Positions 1 to 8,078 of a stretch of DNA of 64,000 nt are shown piece by piece (the first letter of the stretch is position 1; each line of letters starts with the position of its first letter). Origin of the DNA: Azotimanducus chitobiosivorans (lineage in GTDB: Bacteria; Pseudomonadota; Gammaproteobacteria; Pseudomonadales; Azotimanducaceae); the NCBI GenBank assembly GCA_965200235.1, contig OZ241339.1, forward strand, positions 1,736,001 to 1,800,000. Reading direction: 5' to 3'. The translations under genes and the position numbers were made by a program. The notes under the pieces are model-generated. The model saw nothing but the letters and a program-made list of their open reading frames with translations. It was not told the DNA's origin and searched no databases.

Positions 1-44
1 CGACGATATCAGCCTCGAGAATGTCTTTGGCAAGCTTGAGCCGT

Positions 45-704
45 ATGATGCGTAACATTTGGGCGGTCGTGCCCATTAAATCGTTCATCGGTGCCAAGAA
101 GCGGCTCGCACGCGTGATCGATCCGAAGTCTCGAGCAGCGCTTGTGAATGCGATGGCAAACGATGTAATCCGTGCGCTCAAACATGTCCGGCAACTCACC
201 GGCATTCGTATAGTGACAGCGTCCGATGAAGTGCACGCATTCGCCCGCGCTGAAGGCGTCGATGATTGGCACGACCCATTGAGCGGCGACCTCTCAGGTA
301 CGCTCGAAGCCGCCGCCGAGCATCTTGCCGCCTCGCGCCGCGCGGATACGATGATGATCGTGCCGTGCGATGTGCCGCTCGTCCGCCACGAACTCTTGGC
401 GGAAGCGCTTGACCGCCACGAGTCCCTCACCCTCGCTTCAGACGATCAAGGCGAAGGCACCAATCTCCTAATCGCCTCACCGCCGAACCTGATTCGCCTG
501 TGCTACGACGGTCACGGCTTTCGCACGCACCTGGCGCGAGGACATGCACTCGGTCTCACCCCACAAATCATTGAAGACGACTCCATTCACCTTGATGTGG
601 ACACCGCCGAAGACTTGCAGAAACTCCGCAGTTTCGAAGCGCACCCTCGCTATGGACAGGCTGAATCGGTGAGGATTTCGTGTACCATCCAATCTGCATA
701 TTGA
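45..704 (+). CDS. cofC: CofC/FbiD-type phosphoenolpyruvate or phospholactate guanylyltransferase (F420 biosynthesis)
   Basis: The protein opens with a nucleotidyltransferase signature (AVVPIKSF, then KKRLA) and has the acidic patch PCDVPL and a GTNLL segment, all typical of CofC/FbiD. This family activates 2-phospholactate or phosphoenolpyruvate with GTP to make the side-chain donor of coenzyme F420. I place the start at one of the two adjacent ATGs (45 or 48), because the eight residues encoded from the ATG at 21 precede the conserved MRNIWAVVPIKSF start and no clear ribosome site favours any of them. At about 219 residues it has normal length. It lies directly upstream of, and in the same reading frame as, the FO synthase gene, which supports an F420 role. 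The last ~20 residues, after DLQKL, look unconserved. The family assignment is confident; the exact substrate cannot be read from sequence. Confidence 0.85.
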   Translation: MMRNIWAVVPIKSFIGAKKRLARVIDPKSRAALVNAMANDVIRALKHVRQLTGIRIVTASDEVHAFARAEGVDDWHDPLSGDLSGTLEAAAEHLAASRRADTMMIVPCDVPLVRHELLAEALDRHESLTLASDDQGEGTNLLIASPPNLIRLCYDGHGFRTHLARGHALGLTPQIIEDDSIHLDVDTAEDLQKLRSFEAHPRYGQAESVRISCTIQSAY

Positions 705-827
705 ATCCGCAGCTCTCCCCTGAATCTCACTCATCTCATCGCCAAGGCTGAGTCGAACGACAGACTCGATGCGCACGAATGCCTCGCCCTCGCCGAACAT
801 AAAGATCTCGAAGCGCTGCGCGCGCTC

Positions 828-3224
828 ATGCGAGCGGCGAGCAAGGTGCGCGATGCGCATTTTCACGATGTGGTGACCTTCTCCAAGAAAGTCTTTATTC
901 CGCTCACGCAGCTATGCCGTGATGTCTGCCACTACTGCACTTTCGCCAAGACGCCGAAGCGTATTGAATCGCCCTACATGCCGATTGGTGATGTCTTGCG
1001 GATTGCCAGCGAAGGCGCGGTGCTCGGCTGCAAGGAAGCCCTCTTCACCTTGGGAGAGAAACCTGAGCTTCGCTATCGCGCCGCACGCGAGGCGCTTCAA
1101 GAGATGGGATTCAAAACGACCATCGAATACGTGCGACATGCGGCCGAGCGCGTGCTCGAAGAAACCGGTCTCCTGCCGCACGCCAATCCCGGCACGCTGA
1201 CGCCGGATGAGCTTCGTCGCCTGCGTGAAGTCTCGCCGTCGATGGGCATCATGCTCGAATCGCTTTCGAATCGCCTGACCGAAAAGGGCATGCCGCACTA
1301 CGGCAGCCCGGACAAGGTGCCTGCCGTTCGCCTGCAAACACTCGAAGATGCCGGCAACGCATCGATTCCGTTCACCACAGGCATTTTGATCGGTATCGGC
1401 GAGACACCGACCGAGCGCATCGAATCACTGCTCGCTATTCGCGATGTGCATGATCGCCATGGTCACATCCAAGAAGTGATCGTGCAGAATTTTCGCGCCA
1501 AGCCCGGCACAAAGATGCATGCGGCACCTGAGCCGTCGCTGACCGACCTATTGTGGACAATCGCTGTGGCGCGACTCATTTTTGGCTCCGAGATGAGTAT
1601 TCAAGCGCCGCCAAACTTAAGTCCAGGCGTGCTGCCAAGGCTCATTGAAGCAGGCATCAACGATTGGGGCGGAGTGTCGCCGCTCACGCCGGATTTCGTG
1701 AACCCGGAAGCGCCTTGGCCGCACCTTGAAAACCTTCGCGAAGAAACGAAGGCGGCAGGCAAGCACCTCAAGGAGCGTTTGACCATCTATCCTGAATACG
1801 CTTCAAACTACGGCAGGTGGGTGGATGCGGGGTTGCACGCACGGCTCCTTCGCACGATTGACGCGCGCGGCTTCGCGCGAGCCGATGACTGGAGTCCGGG
1901 CGATCCGGAATCGGTGCCGCCGGAAACTGATCTTCAGCGCGTTACTTCACCCGTGCGTGGCGTTTCGCAGGGATTTCTTGACCTTCTCGATGCGGCGTCG
2001 CAGGGTCAGACGCTCAATGAAGCAGGCGTTGTGCGACTGTTTGCCGCCGAGGGTGATGAATTCAGTGCGCTTTGTCAGGCAGCAGACGAGGTGCGGCAGC
2101 GCGTCAACGGCGAGACCGTATCCTTTGTGGTCAATCGCAATATTAACTACACGAACATTTGCTATTTCAAATGCCAGTTCTGCGCCTTCTCGAAAGGCAA
2201 GCTCGCCGAGAATTTGCGTGGGCGGCCCTATGATCTGGATGCCGATGAGATTGCACGCCGAGTCGCCGAAGCATGGGAGCGCGGCGCCACCGAGGTGTGT
2301 ATGCAGGGCGGCATTCACCCCGAGTACACAGGCGAAACGTATCTCTCGATTTTGCAGACGGTGAAGCGCGCGGCGCCGAACATACACGTCCATGCCTTCT
2401 CGCCGCTCGAAGTCTGGCAAGGCGCGGCGACATCCAATATGCCGCTTGACGAATATCTCAGCGCACTGCGCGGCAACGGACTTGGCACCTTGCCTGGTAC
2501 AGCAGCGGAAGTGCTTGATGATGAAGTCCGCGAGATTATTTGCCCCGACAAAATCAACACGAGTCAATGGCTTGAAGTCATGGAAACGGCGCACAAGCAA
2601 GGCGTCAACAGCACAGCCACCGTCATGTTTGGACACATCGAGCAGCCTATTCATCTCGCACGTCATTTCTTGAGGCTTCGCGCCCTGCAAGCGCGCACCG
2701 GAGGCTTCACCGAGCTTGTGCCTTTGCCGTTTGTGCATATGGAAGCGCCCATGTACTTGAAGGGCAGAGCACGAAAAGGCCCGACTTTTCGCGAGGCGAT
2801 CCTCATCCATGCCATTGCCCGCCTCGTGCTGCATCCCCACTTCCGCAACATTCAAGCATCCTGGGTAAAGCTCGGACACGCCGGATTGGAAGCATGCCTG
2901 AATGCAGGCTGTAACGACCTCGGCGGAACGCTGATGAACGAGAGCATTTCCCGCGCTGCCGGCGCGAGCCATGGTCAGGAGACGACGCCGCAGAAGATGA
3001 TCGCATTGATCGAAGCGACCGGGCGCCGCGCATATCAACGCAGCACCCGATACGGCGAAGTTTCCGAGGAACGCAAGCACGCGGGGCTCGCGGCAGGCGA
3101 ATTGGCCGAACTGATCAATACACCGGCACGGAAGTACGAGCGCTCCAAGCAAGGCAAGCGGGCATTGCATCGCAATGCGGCTCGCGCTGAATCACGCGAG
3201 ATGATTGCGAGCGACCGCGCTTGA
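828..3224 (+). CDS. fbiC: FO synthase, fused CofG-CofH (FbiC type)
   Basis: Two radical-SAM halves lie in one chain. The CofG half has C-x3-C-x2-C at residues 30-37 (CRDVCHYC) and the CofH half has a second one at about residues 445-452 (CYFKCQFC). Together these make 7,8-didemethyl-8-hydroxy-5-deazariboflavin (FO), the F420 chromophore, from a diaminouracil and tyrosine. Fused FbiC is best known from actinobacteria; methanogens and many other microbes have separate CofG and CofH. The ATG at 828 is the only ATG before the conserved core, but sequence resembling the FbiC N-terminus (ending LRALMRAASKVRD) continues in frame upstream to just after the cofC stop at 702-704. The true start may therefore be a rare codon, for example CTG at 720. 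Family confidence is very high; the start is uncertain. Confidence 0.93.
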   Translation: MRAASKVRDAHFHDVVTFSKKVFIPLTQLCRDVCHYCTFAKTPKRIESPYMPIGDVLRIASEGAVLGCKEALFTLGEKPELRYRAAREALQEMGFKTTIEYVRHAAERVLEETGLLPHANPGTLTPDELRRLREVSPSMGIMLESLSNRLTEKGMPHYGSPDKVPAVRLQTLEDAGNASIPFTTGILIGIGETPTERIESLLAIRDVHDRHGHIQEVIVQNFRAKPGTKMHAAPEPSLTDLLWTIAVARLIFGSEMSIQAPPNLSPGVLPRLIEAGINDWGGVSPLTPDFVNPEAPWPHLENLREETKAAGKHLKERLTIYPEYASNYGRWVDAGLHARLLRTIDARGFARADDWSPGDPESVPPETDLQRVTSPVRGVSQGFLDLLDAASQGQTLNEAGVVRLFAAEGDEFSALCQAADEVRQRVNGETVSFVVNRNINYTNICYFKCQFCAFSKGKLAENLRGRPYDLDADEIARRVAEAWERGATEVCMQGGIHPEYTGETYLSILQTVKRAAPNIHVHAFSPLEVWQGAATSNMPLDEYLSALRGNGLGTLPGTAAEVLDDEVREIICPDKINTSQWLEVMETAHKQGVNSTATVMFGHIEQPIHLARHFLRLRALQARTGGFTELVPLPFVHMEAPMYLKGRARKGPTFREAILIHAIARLVLHPHFRNIQASWVKLGHAGLEACLNAGCNDLGGTLMNESISRAAGASHGQETTPQKMIALIEATGRRAYQRSTRYGEVSEERKHAGLAAGELAELINTPARKYERSKQGKRALHRNAARAESREMIASDRA

Positions 3225-3240
3225 GGCGGCTGCCCGCAAA

Positions 3241-4533
3241 TCAGGCCGCCATCCGCATCACTCGTCTCACCGTGTCAAGCTGGATCGCCCGCACGGGCTT
3301 TTCATGCCGCGCTTGAACGGCGAATATCAACGGCAGCATGAACACGATGTTCAGCGCGAGGCTTCCGATGGCAACGACGAGCCACGTGATGCGCATGCCA
3401 CCGAGTTCAAAGACAAAGCCAACCAGCGGCCCAAGCAGCGTGAACGCAAATCGAAAACCGAAGTTCGCAAGCGAGTTGACGGTGGCGCGAATCTCCGACG
3501 GAATGCGCGAATTGACAGCGTCACGCAGAAGAACAATGCCGAGTCCGCGCGCCAAGAAAATCAGAATGGCGGCAAAAAAACCAACCGCCGGGCCAAAGAA
3601 GGCGAGGCCAAGATAGCCGACCACCGGCGCAAAGGCAATGAAGCCGAGCCGCGTCCACGGCGAACTGACACGCTTGACGAGGTTCGATGTCTGACCGGCA
3701 ATGGCCGACACCAAGCTCAAGCACGCCCACAGGTAGCCGAAGTACTCAAGCGGGATGGCTTGCAACTGCCACTGCTTTTGCAGGAGCCAGACGACGAAAA
3801 AGACGCTCAAACTCCAGAATGCAAGGGCAAGAAAAGCGTGCCGCAGCAGCGGGCTCAAGGTCAGTACCAAGCGCAGGATGAGTGCGAAGTTCTCGCTGTG
3901 ACGGCGGCTTCCGAGCACGCGGCGCGGCGGCTCGCGAACGAAGAAGCAGATCACGAATGGCAGCCAAGCGACAAAGGCTTGAATGGCAATCAACGCTTCG
4001 AGCGATTGCAGGGCAAGAAATAGGCTTGCGAGCACGCTCGCGGCTGCGGCTGAGAGCGTGTCGAGCAGGAAAAGCCGACGCACAGCCTTGGGACGACGAC
4101 CTTGAAGACCGCCGATAGCCAGCTCGGTGTCGTAGAGAAGCGCAAGGTCCGCGCCTGAAATCAAGCTGACGGCGACCGCCATGCACAGCTCGAATGCGAC
4201 GAGCATCCCGAAACCTTCGGAGAAGTAGAGCAGCAAAGTCCCGAACGCATAGAAGACGCTACCGATGAGCAGCGTACGCTTGCGTCCGATCAGGTCGGAC
4301 AGGTATCCGGACGGCACTTCAAGACTCGCCACTGCAAAGCCGAAGATCGCTTGCAGGAGCAGGATTTCTCCGAGATCAAGGCCGCGCGACTCGAAGATAG
4401 GCACGATGACCGGCATGATCAGAGAAAAGACATGAAAGAAGCTCACGCCGATGACGAGCGCGAGATTGCGCCGCAAGCGCCGCTGCGCGTGCGTGGCGCT
4501 ACTGCTGTCGATGTCAATGTGTTCGGCTGTCAT
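3241..4533 (-). CDS. MFS transporter
   Basis: This 430-residue, highly hydrophobic protein has about 12 predicted membrane segments. The MFS loop motif between TM2 and TM3 is visible as GYLSDLIGRKRTLLIG (about residues 77-92). A charged central loop (residues ~140-150, GRRPKAVRR) and another near 205 separate the two six-helix halves. It is convergent with the F420 gene, with only 16 bp between stops, so it is probably not co-transcribed with it. An 11-bp terminator-type hairpin lies just upstream and isolates it from the next region. Substrate cannot be predicted; it resembles the broad drug/metabolite or tetracycline-like MFS groups. Confidence 0.85.
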   Translation of the reverse strand: MTAEHIDIDSSSATHAQRRLRRNLALVIGVSFFHVFSLIMPVIVPIFESRGLDLGEILLLQAIFGFAVASLEVPSGYLSDLIGRKRTLLIGSVFYAFGTLLLYFSEGFGMLVAFELCMAVAVSLISGADLALLYDTELAIGGLQGRRPKAVRRLFLLDTLSAAAASVLASLFLALQSLEALIAIQAFVAWLPFVICFFVREPPRRVLGSRRHSENFALILRLVLTLSPLLRHAFLALAFWSLSVFFVVWLLQKQWQLQAIPLEYFGYLWACLSLVSAIAGQTSNLVKRVSSPWTRLGFIAFAPVVGYLGLAFFGPAVGFFAAILIFLARGLGIVLLRDAVNSRIPSEIRATVNSLANFGFRFAFTLLGPLVGFVFELGGMRITWLVVAIGSLALNIVFMLPLIFAVQARHEKPVRAIQLDTVRRVMRMAA

Positions 4534-4561
4534 GTGTTTCCATATGCCTCGTTTGAAAAAG

Positions 4562-4593
4562 AAAGCCCCGGATTCTTGCGTTTCCGGGGCTTT
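4562..4593 (-). terminator. Rho-independent terminator
   Basis: A perfect 11-bp stem (AAAGCCCCGGA / TCCGGGGCTTT) with a 10-nt loop. On the minus strand it is followed by CTTTTT, so it would stop minus-strand transcripts coming from the fau side before the MFS gene. The plus-strand T tract is weak. Confidence 0.8.
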
Positions 4594-5055
4594 CTTGGTG
4601 CGTATTCGCTTGTTCTATTGCTTCTCGCTCACCAAGGACTGTCCCGGAATACAGCTTGGGTCGACTCGTGCGGCATGACATCAACATCAACATCAACATC
4701 GATACCGACAGGGCGCACGCCCGTAGAACACAACCATGCGCTCGGCGTTGTCACCGTGATTTGCGCTGTCATTCGTCCGCGTATATTGAGGTATCGGGCC
4801 ATGAGACGATGTTTCTTGGTTGTTCTTGGTTTCGTTCTTCAGTGATTTGCGAGCCACTCGGCACACGACGCGCCAAGCAGGCACCGTATTGTACAGGGAT
4901 TCGCGCGTGCGCGGCGCTACGCAGCAGGGCGTCCGGCAATCGCTTCACGCAGCCCTTCCATAAGTTCTTCGACATGCGCAAGGATGCTGGGCAAATAGCC
5001 TATGTGCAGAAGTTTAGCAAAGTGAAACGGATTGTAGACGCTTCATTCGTCCTGC
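4594..5055. other. 462-bp intergenic region with a short hexamer repeat
   Basis: No confident gene is seen here. A short tandem repeat of CATCAA occupies 4679-4700. A minus-strand open frame (4629-4802, 57 codons) crosses the repeat and encodes a run of Asp-Val pairs; it lacks a clear ribosome site and is not called. A TACAAT hexamer near 4890 on the minus strand could be a -10 box, but no good -35 accompanies it. The region may be the 3' untranslated part of the fau transcript, which would end at the 4562-4593 terminator. Confidence 0.4.
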
Positions 5056-5658
5056 TCATCCAAACCGTTTCGCCCTGTGTGAAAAGGCATGCAGTTTCGA
5101 TTCAGTCACCACCGCATCAAGCGGCACATCCCATCGTGCACGGGGAATCTCGTCCGCTTCTTGACACGCATGGGCATAGCCGACCAGCAGCGGGCGTCGT
5201 GTCCCAATGCTATTCAGATAGGCATCGTAATAGCCACCGCCTCTGCCGAGCCTCGTGCCAGTGCTATCAAATGCAACAACCGGCACAAGCATGATCGAGA
5301 TCGACCATGGCGGCGCGGCGGGCGCCACTCGTCCATCCGGCTCCCATATGCCCAAGCGGTTCAAGCGCAGTGCATATCCCTTTAAAAGTGCTCGAAACGT
5401 CATGCGGCGACGTTCGCCAATGACTGGATACACGAGTTCAGCACCGACTTGCCGAAGGCGAGCGATGAGCGCATCCGGGTCGAGTTCGCCGTCTGTCGCA
5501 AAATAGCCTGAGACGCGACGCGACAGCAGAGCAAGTCCGCTTGACATGAACACGCGCGAAGCGTTCTGAGCGTGGCGCTGTTGTTCAAGATGCGAGAGGG
5601 CGCGGCGGCGCGCTCGAAACTCTCGCCGCAGGCGGCGGCGTAAGACCGTATCTGTCAT
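5056..5658 (-). CDS. fau: 5-formyltetrahydrofolate cyclo-ligase (Fau/YgfA)
   Basis: A 200-residue protein with the family signature GRGGGYYDAYL near residues 136-146 and an Arg-rich start (RRRLRREFRARRR) typical of the group. The enzyme converts 5-formyl-THF to 5,10-methenyl-THF with ATP. In gammaproteobacteria this gene lies directly downstream of 6S RNA and zapA, exactly as here, and in Escherichia coli it is co-transcribed with the 6S RNA precursor. The start ATG is 23 nt after the 3' end of the predicted 6S RNA. No other cyclo-ligase feature is missing. Confidence 0.93.
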   Translation of the reverse strand: MTDTVLRRRLRREFRARRRALSHLEQQRHAQNASRVFMSSGLALLSRRVSGYFATDGELDPDALIARLRQVGAELVYPVIGERRRMTFRALLKGYALRLNRLGIWEPDGRVAPAAPPWSISIMLVPVVAFDSTGTRLGRGGGYYDAYLNSIGTRRPLLVGYAHACQEADEIPRARWDVPLDAVVTESKLHAFSHRAKRFG

Positions 5659-5680
5659 TGCGACGGAATGAAGAATAGAA

Positions 5681-5880
5681 CTCCCGGGTGTGCCGCGCTC
5701 TGGCGAGCCCTGAACCGTATGGGATCAGGGCGGCGGAAGAACGAGTATCCCCGGCTTCCCGTGCCGAGTGAAAAAGGCAGCTCGGCGAAGGCGTGCACGC
5801 TTGGACACAAGACCCTTCCTCCTATCGTGTAATCACGGCTCAAGGGCGTATAACCAGCTCGCAAACACCCCAGGAGACTG
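5681..5880 (-). ncRNA. ssrS: 6S RNA (SsrS)
   Basis: The minus-strand transcript between zapA and fau can fold into the 6S closing stem: its 5' part (CTCCTGGGGTGT, from 5876) pairs with its 3' part (ACACCCGGGAG, ending at 5681). It carries the conserved stretch resembling the E. coli 6S segment CCUGAGCCG, here CTTGAGCCG, on the 5' side and GGTTCAGGG on the 3' side. Length of about 196-200 nt fits the family (184 nt in E. coli). A TATACT -10 box lies just upstream. 6S RNA binds the sigma-70 RNA polymerase holoenzyme by mimicking an open promoter and acts in stationary phase. Both structure-compatible sequence and the zapA-ssrS-fau synteny support the call. Confidence 0.92.
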
Positions 5881-5885
5881 TTCGC

Positions 5886-5891
5886 AGTATA
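5886..5891 (-). promoter_or_regulatory. -10 box of the 6S RNA promoter
   Basis: TATACT on the minus strand, 6-7 nt before the predicted 6S 5' end. The hexamer 17 bp upstream (GCCAAT) is a poor -35 box, so only the -10 is called. Confidence 0.55.
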
Positions 5892-5902
5892 GCCACAGTT
5901 TT

Positions 5903-6184
5903 CTAAGAATTGGCAGCTTCGAGGGCAGTATCGATGCGCCTTGAGAGGCTCCGCACCTTGGTTTGGCAACGCTCTCTCACTCTCCGTGCCTGCACATGAT
6001 CAAACGCCGTCGACAAAGCGACCGACAAATACGCACGGTCGTGGGCACGCAGGCTGCCGATTCTAACGAGTTGCCAAGTCAAGTATTTGGCGGCTTCGGC
6101 CAAGTCTTCACGCTGCCCGTCTTCGCACTGAACTGTGTACTCACGGTTCAGGATGTTCAATACAAAAGGCTTCTCTTCGCGCAT
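5903..6184 (-). CDS. zapA: Cell division protein ZapA
   Basis: A 93-residue protein that matches the ZapA pattern: an N-terminal VLNILNREYTVQCEDGQREDLAEAA segment followed by a long C-terminal helix for dimer/tetramer formation. ZapA bundles FtsZ protofilaments at the Z ring. The start is the ATG at 6184, which overlaps the stop of the upstream coiled-coil gene as TGATG and has a GGAGG ribosome site about 8 nt upstream. A TTG three bases earlier is possible but unnecessary. Neighbouring 6S RNA and fau are diagnostic. Confidence 0.93.
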   Translation of the reverse strand: MREEKPFVLNILNREYTVQCEDGQREDLAEAAKYLTWQLVRIGSLRAHDRAYLSVALSTAFDHVQARRVRERCQTKVRSLSRRIDTALEAANS

Positions 6185-6414
6185 CAATTCGCCTCCCCTG
6201 TTTTCTGTAGCCGCTGAATCAATTGATCTACGCGCTTCTTGGCATCCGATTGAATATCAAGCAGCGCCGTCTTCGATTCGCGCTCCTTGAGAAGCTGCGC
6301 GGTGAGCGAGTCCGTTAGCTGCTGCAATTCTTCACATCGGGTAATCAGCGCCTCGATCTTGGTTTCGAGCATCTCAAACGCGGCGAGCAAGTCCGCCTCC
6401 GACTTCTCCTGCAT
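6184..6414 (-). CDS. Small coiled-coil protein (TIGR02449/ZapB-like)
   Basis: A 76-residue, almost wholly helical protein with heptad spacing of Leu/Ile through LLAAFEMLETKIEALITRCEELQQ and onwards. Proteins of this kind (TIGR02449) sit directly before zapA in many gammaproteobacteria and resemble ZapB. The start at 6414 is chosen because AGGAG lies 6 nt upstream; an in-frame ATG at 6531 would add 39 Pro/Ser-rich residues and is less likely. The stop overlaps the zapA start, so the two are translationally coupled. A divisome role is inferred from synteny and coiled-coil structure. Confidence 0.8.
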   Translation of the reverse strand: MQEKSEADLLAAFEMLETKIEALITRCEELQQLTDSLTAQLLKERESKTALLDIQSDAKKRVDQLIQRLQKTGEAN

Positions 6415-6596
6415 ACTGTACTCCTGTCCCTCGGAGAGAGGTTCGGGAGCATTGCCGTCTATGCCGTTTAGGCGCGTGCTCGTGTCTGACCAGAGCGTGA
6501 CCTCGGGTGGCGAATCAGATTCTTGTGGCATCGGAATTACGGGGTGCGTGGGGTGGCGAAAACTATAGCGTAATCGCAACGCACACGAGTACACTA

Positions 6597-8078
6597 ATGG
6601 CAATTTTCACCTCACGAGACGCGGCATTGAATCGAGTGTTCCTGCGCGCCCTAGCTGGCGTGGTGCCACCAGAAGCGTTGATTCAAGGCGACACGGCGAT
6701 GCGGCCCTTTGAAACAGATGGCCTCACCGCCAAGCGCGAACTGCCCGGTGCGGTGGTGCTTGCTGACTCAACGGATATGGTTCAGCGCGTGCTTCGCCTG
6801 TGCAAGGCGCATCGCGTCCCTGTCGTTGCGCGCGGCGCAGGCACAGGTCTTTCAGGTGGCGCCCGTCCGTTGCGCGAAGGCGTGCTGTTAAGCACATCTC
6901 GAATGTCGCGCATCATCGATCTCGATGCGGACAATCGCAGCGCCCGCGTGCAGCCCGGCGTCACCAATCTCGCCGTGTCGGAAGCAGCGCGGCCATACGG
7001 ACTCTATTACGCCCCTGACCCCTCCTCACAGCTTGCTTGCAGCATTGGCGGCAATCTCGCCGAAAACGCCGGCGGCGTGCATTGCTTGAAATACGGACTC
7101 ACCGTACACAACGTCACCGGCCTGACCTTTGTGACGATTGATGGCGAAGTCATCGAACTCGGCGGCGCACGGCTTGAATCGCCGGGCTACGACCTGCTCG
7201 CGCTATTGCATGGCTCGGAAGGCATGCTCGGCGTGATTGTCGAAGCGCGATTGCGTCTATTACCCATGCCAGAGCACAAGTGCGTCCTGCTTGCCGGCTT
7301 TCCCGCGGTTGGCGCGGCGGCGAGGGCCGTCAGCCGCATCATCGCAAGCGGCGTGATTCCCGCAGGGCTTGAAATGATGGACAAGCTCGCCATTCATGCC
7401 GCGGAGGATTTCTCGGGCGCGGGCTATCCGTTGGACGCCGAGGCCATATTGCTCGTTGAGCTCGATGGCGTGCGGGAAGAAGTCACCGAAGTCGGGCGCA
7501 GTGTCAAGCAACTGCTGGTTGCGGAAGGAGCGACGCGCCTGACGACCGCTACTGAAGCCGACGCCATGCAGCGTCTCTGGCAAGGGCGCAAGGCGGCGTT
7601 TCCGGCGATGGGCAAGCTCGCGCCCGACTACTATTGCATGGACGGAACGATTCCGCGTGGTCAGCTTGAACAGGTGCTCACTCGAATCCAAGCGCTCTCA
7701 CAGCAATACGGTCTTGAGGTGGCCAATGTCTTCCATGCCGGCGACGGCAACTTGCATCCGCTGATCTTGTACGATGCCGCGCGCGAGCACGACCTGGAGA
7801 AGGCGGAAGCGCTCGGCGGGGAAATTCTCGAAGCGTGCATCAAGGCGGGCGGCACAGTCACTGGCGAGCACGGCGTCGGTGTCGAAAAGCTCGATCAGAT
7901 GTGCACGCAGTTCTCCGAATCCGAAATCGCGCAGTTTCATGCGCTCAAGAAGGCGTTCGACCCATTCGGGCTGTTGAATCCGGGGAAGGCCGTGCCGACG
8001 CTGGCGCGCTGCGCAGAACTCGGCGGCATGCATGTGCATGGCGGACGCTTGCCGCACCCGGAACTTGATCGGTTGTGA
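6597..8078 (+). CDS. glcD: Glycolate oxidase subunit GlcD (FAD-linked)
   Basis: A 493-residue FAD-binding PCMH-type oxidase subunit. The FAD loop RGAGTGLSGGARP (about residues 80-92) and the C-terminal HAGDGNLHPL and EHGVGVEK segments are typical of GlcD/lactate dehydrogenases. GlcD with GlcE and GlcF oxidises glycolate to glyoxylate and passes electrons to the quinone pool. The start is the ATG at 6597; upstream in-frame residues are not conserved, although no strong ribosome site is visible. The downstream gene starts inside its stop codon (GTGA). No glcC regulator is present nearby. Glycolate is a common algal exudate, fitting an aquatic heterotroph. Confidence 0.93.
   Translation: MAIFTSRDAALNRVFLRALAGVVPPEALIQGDTAMRPFETDGLTAKRELPGAVVLADSTDMVQRVLRLCKAHRVPVVARGAGTGLSGGARPLREGVLLSTSRMSRIIDLDADNRSARVQPGVTNLAVSEAARPYGLYYAPDPSSQLACSIGGNLAENAGGVHCLKYGLTVHNVTGLTFVTIDGEVIELGGARLESPGYDLLALLHGSEGMLGVIVEARLRLLPMPEHKCVLLAGFPAVGAAARAVSRIIASGVIPAGLEMMDKLAIHAAEDFSGAGYPLDAEAILLVELDGVREEVTEVGRSVKQLLVAEGATRLTTATEADAMQRLWQGRKAAFPAMGKLAPDYYCMDGTIPRGQLEQVLTRIQALSQQYGLEVANVFHAGDGNLHPLILYDAAREHDLEKAEALGGEILEACIKAGGTVTGEHGVGVEKLDQMCTQFSESEIAQFHALKKAFDPFGLLNPGKAVPTLARCAELGGMHVHGGRLPHPELDRL

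Noticed and set aside
1947..3170. Long minus-strand open frame inside fbiC
   Set aside because: Antisense to a strongly conserved enzyme; protein composition (Arg/Cys-rich) is not coding-like.
4679..4700. CATCAA repeat as a possible CRISPR array
   Set aside because: Units of 6 bp with no spacers.
4629..4802. Minus-strand 57-codon frame with Asp-Val repeats
   Set aside because: No ribosome site and generated largely by the CATCAA repeat.
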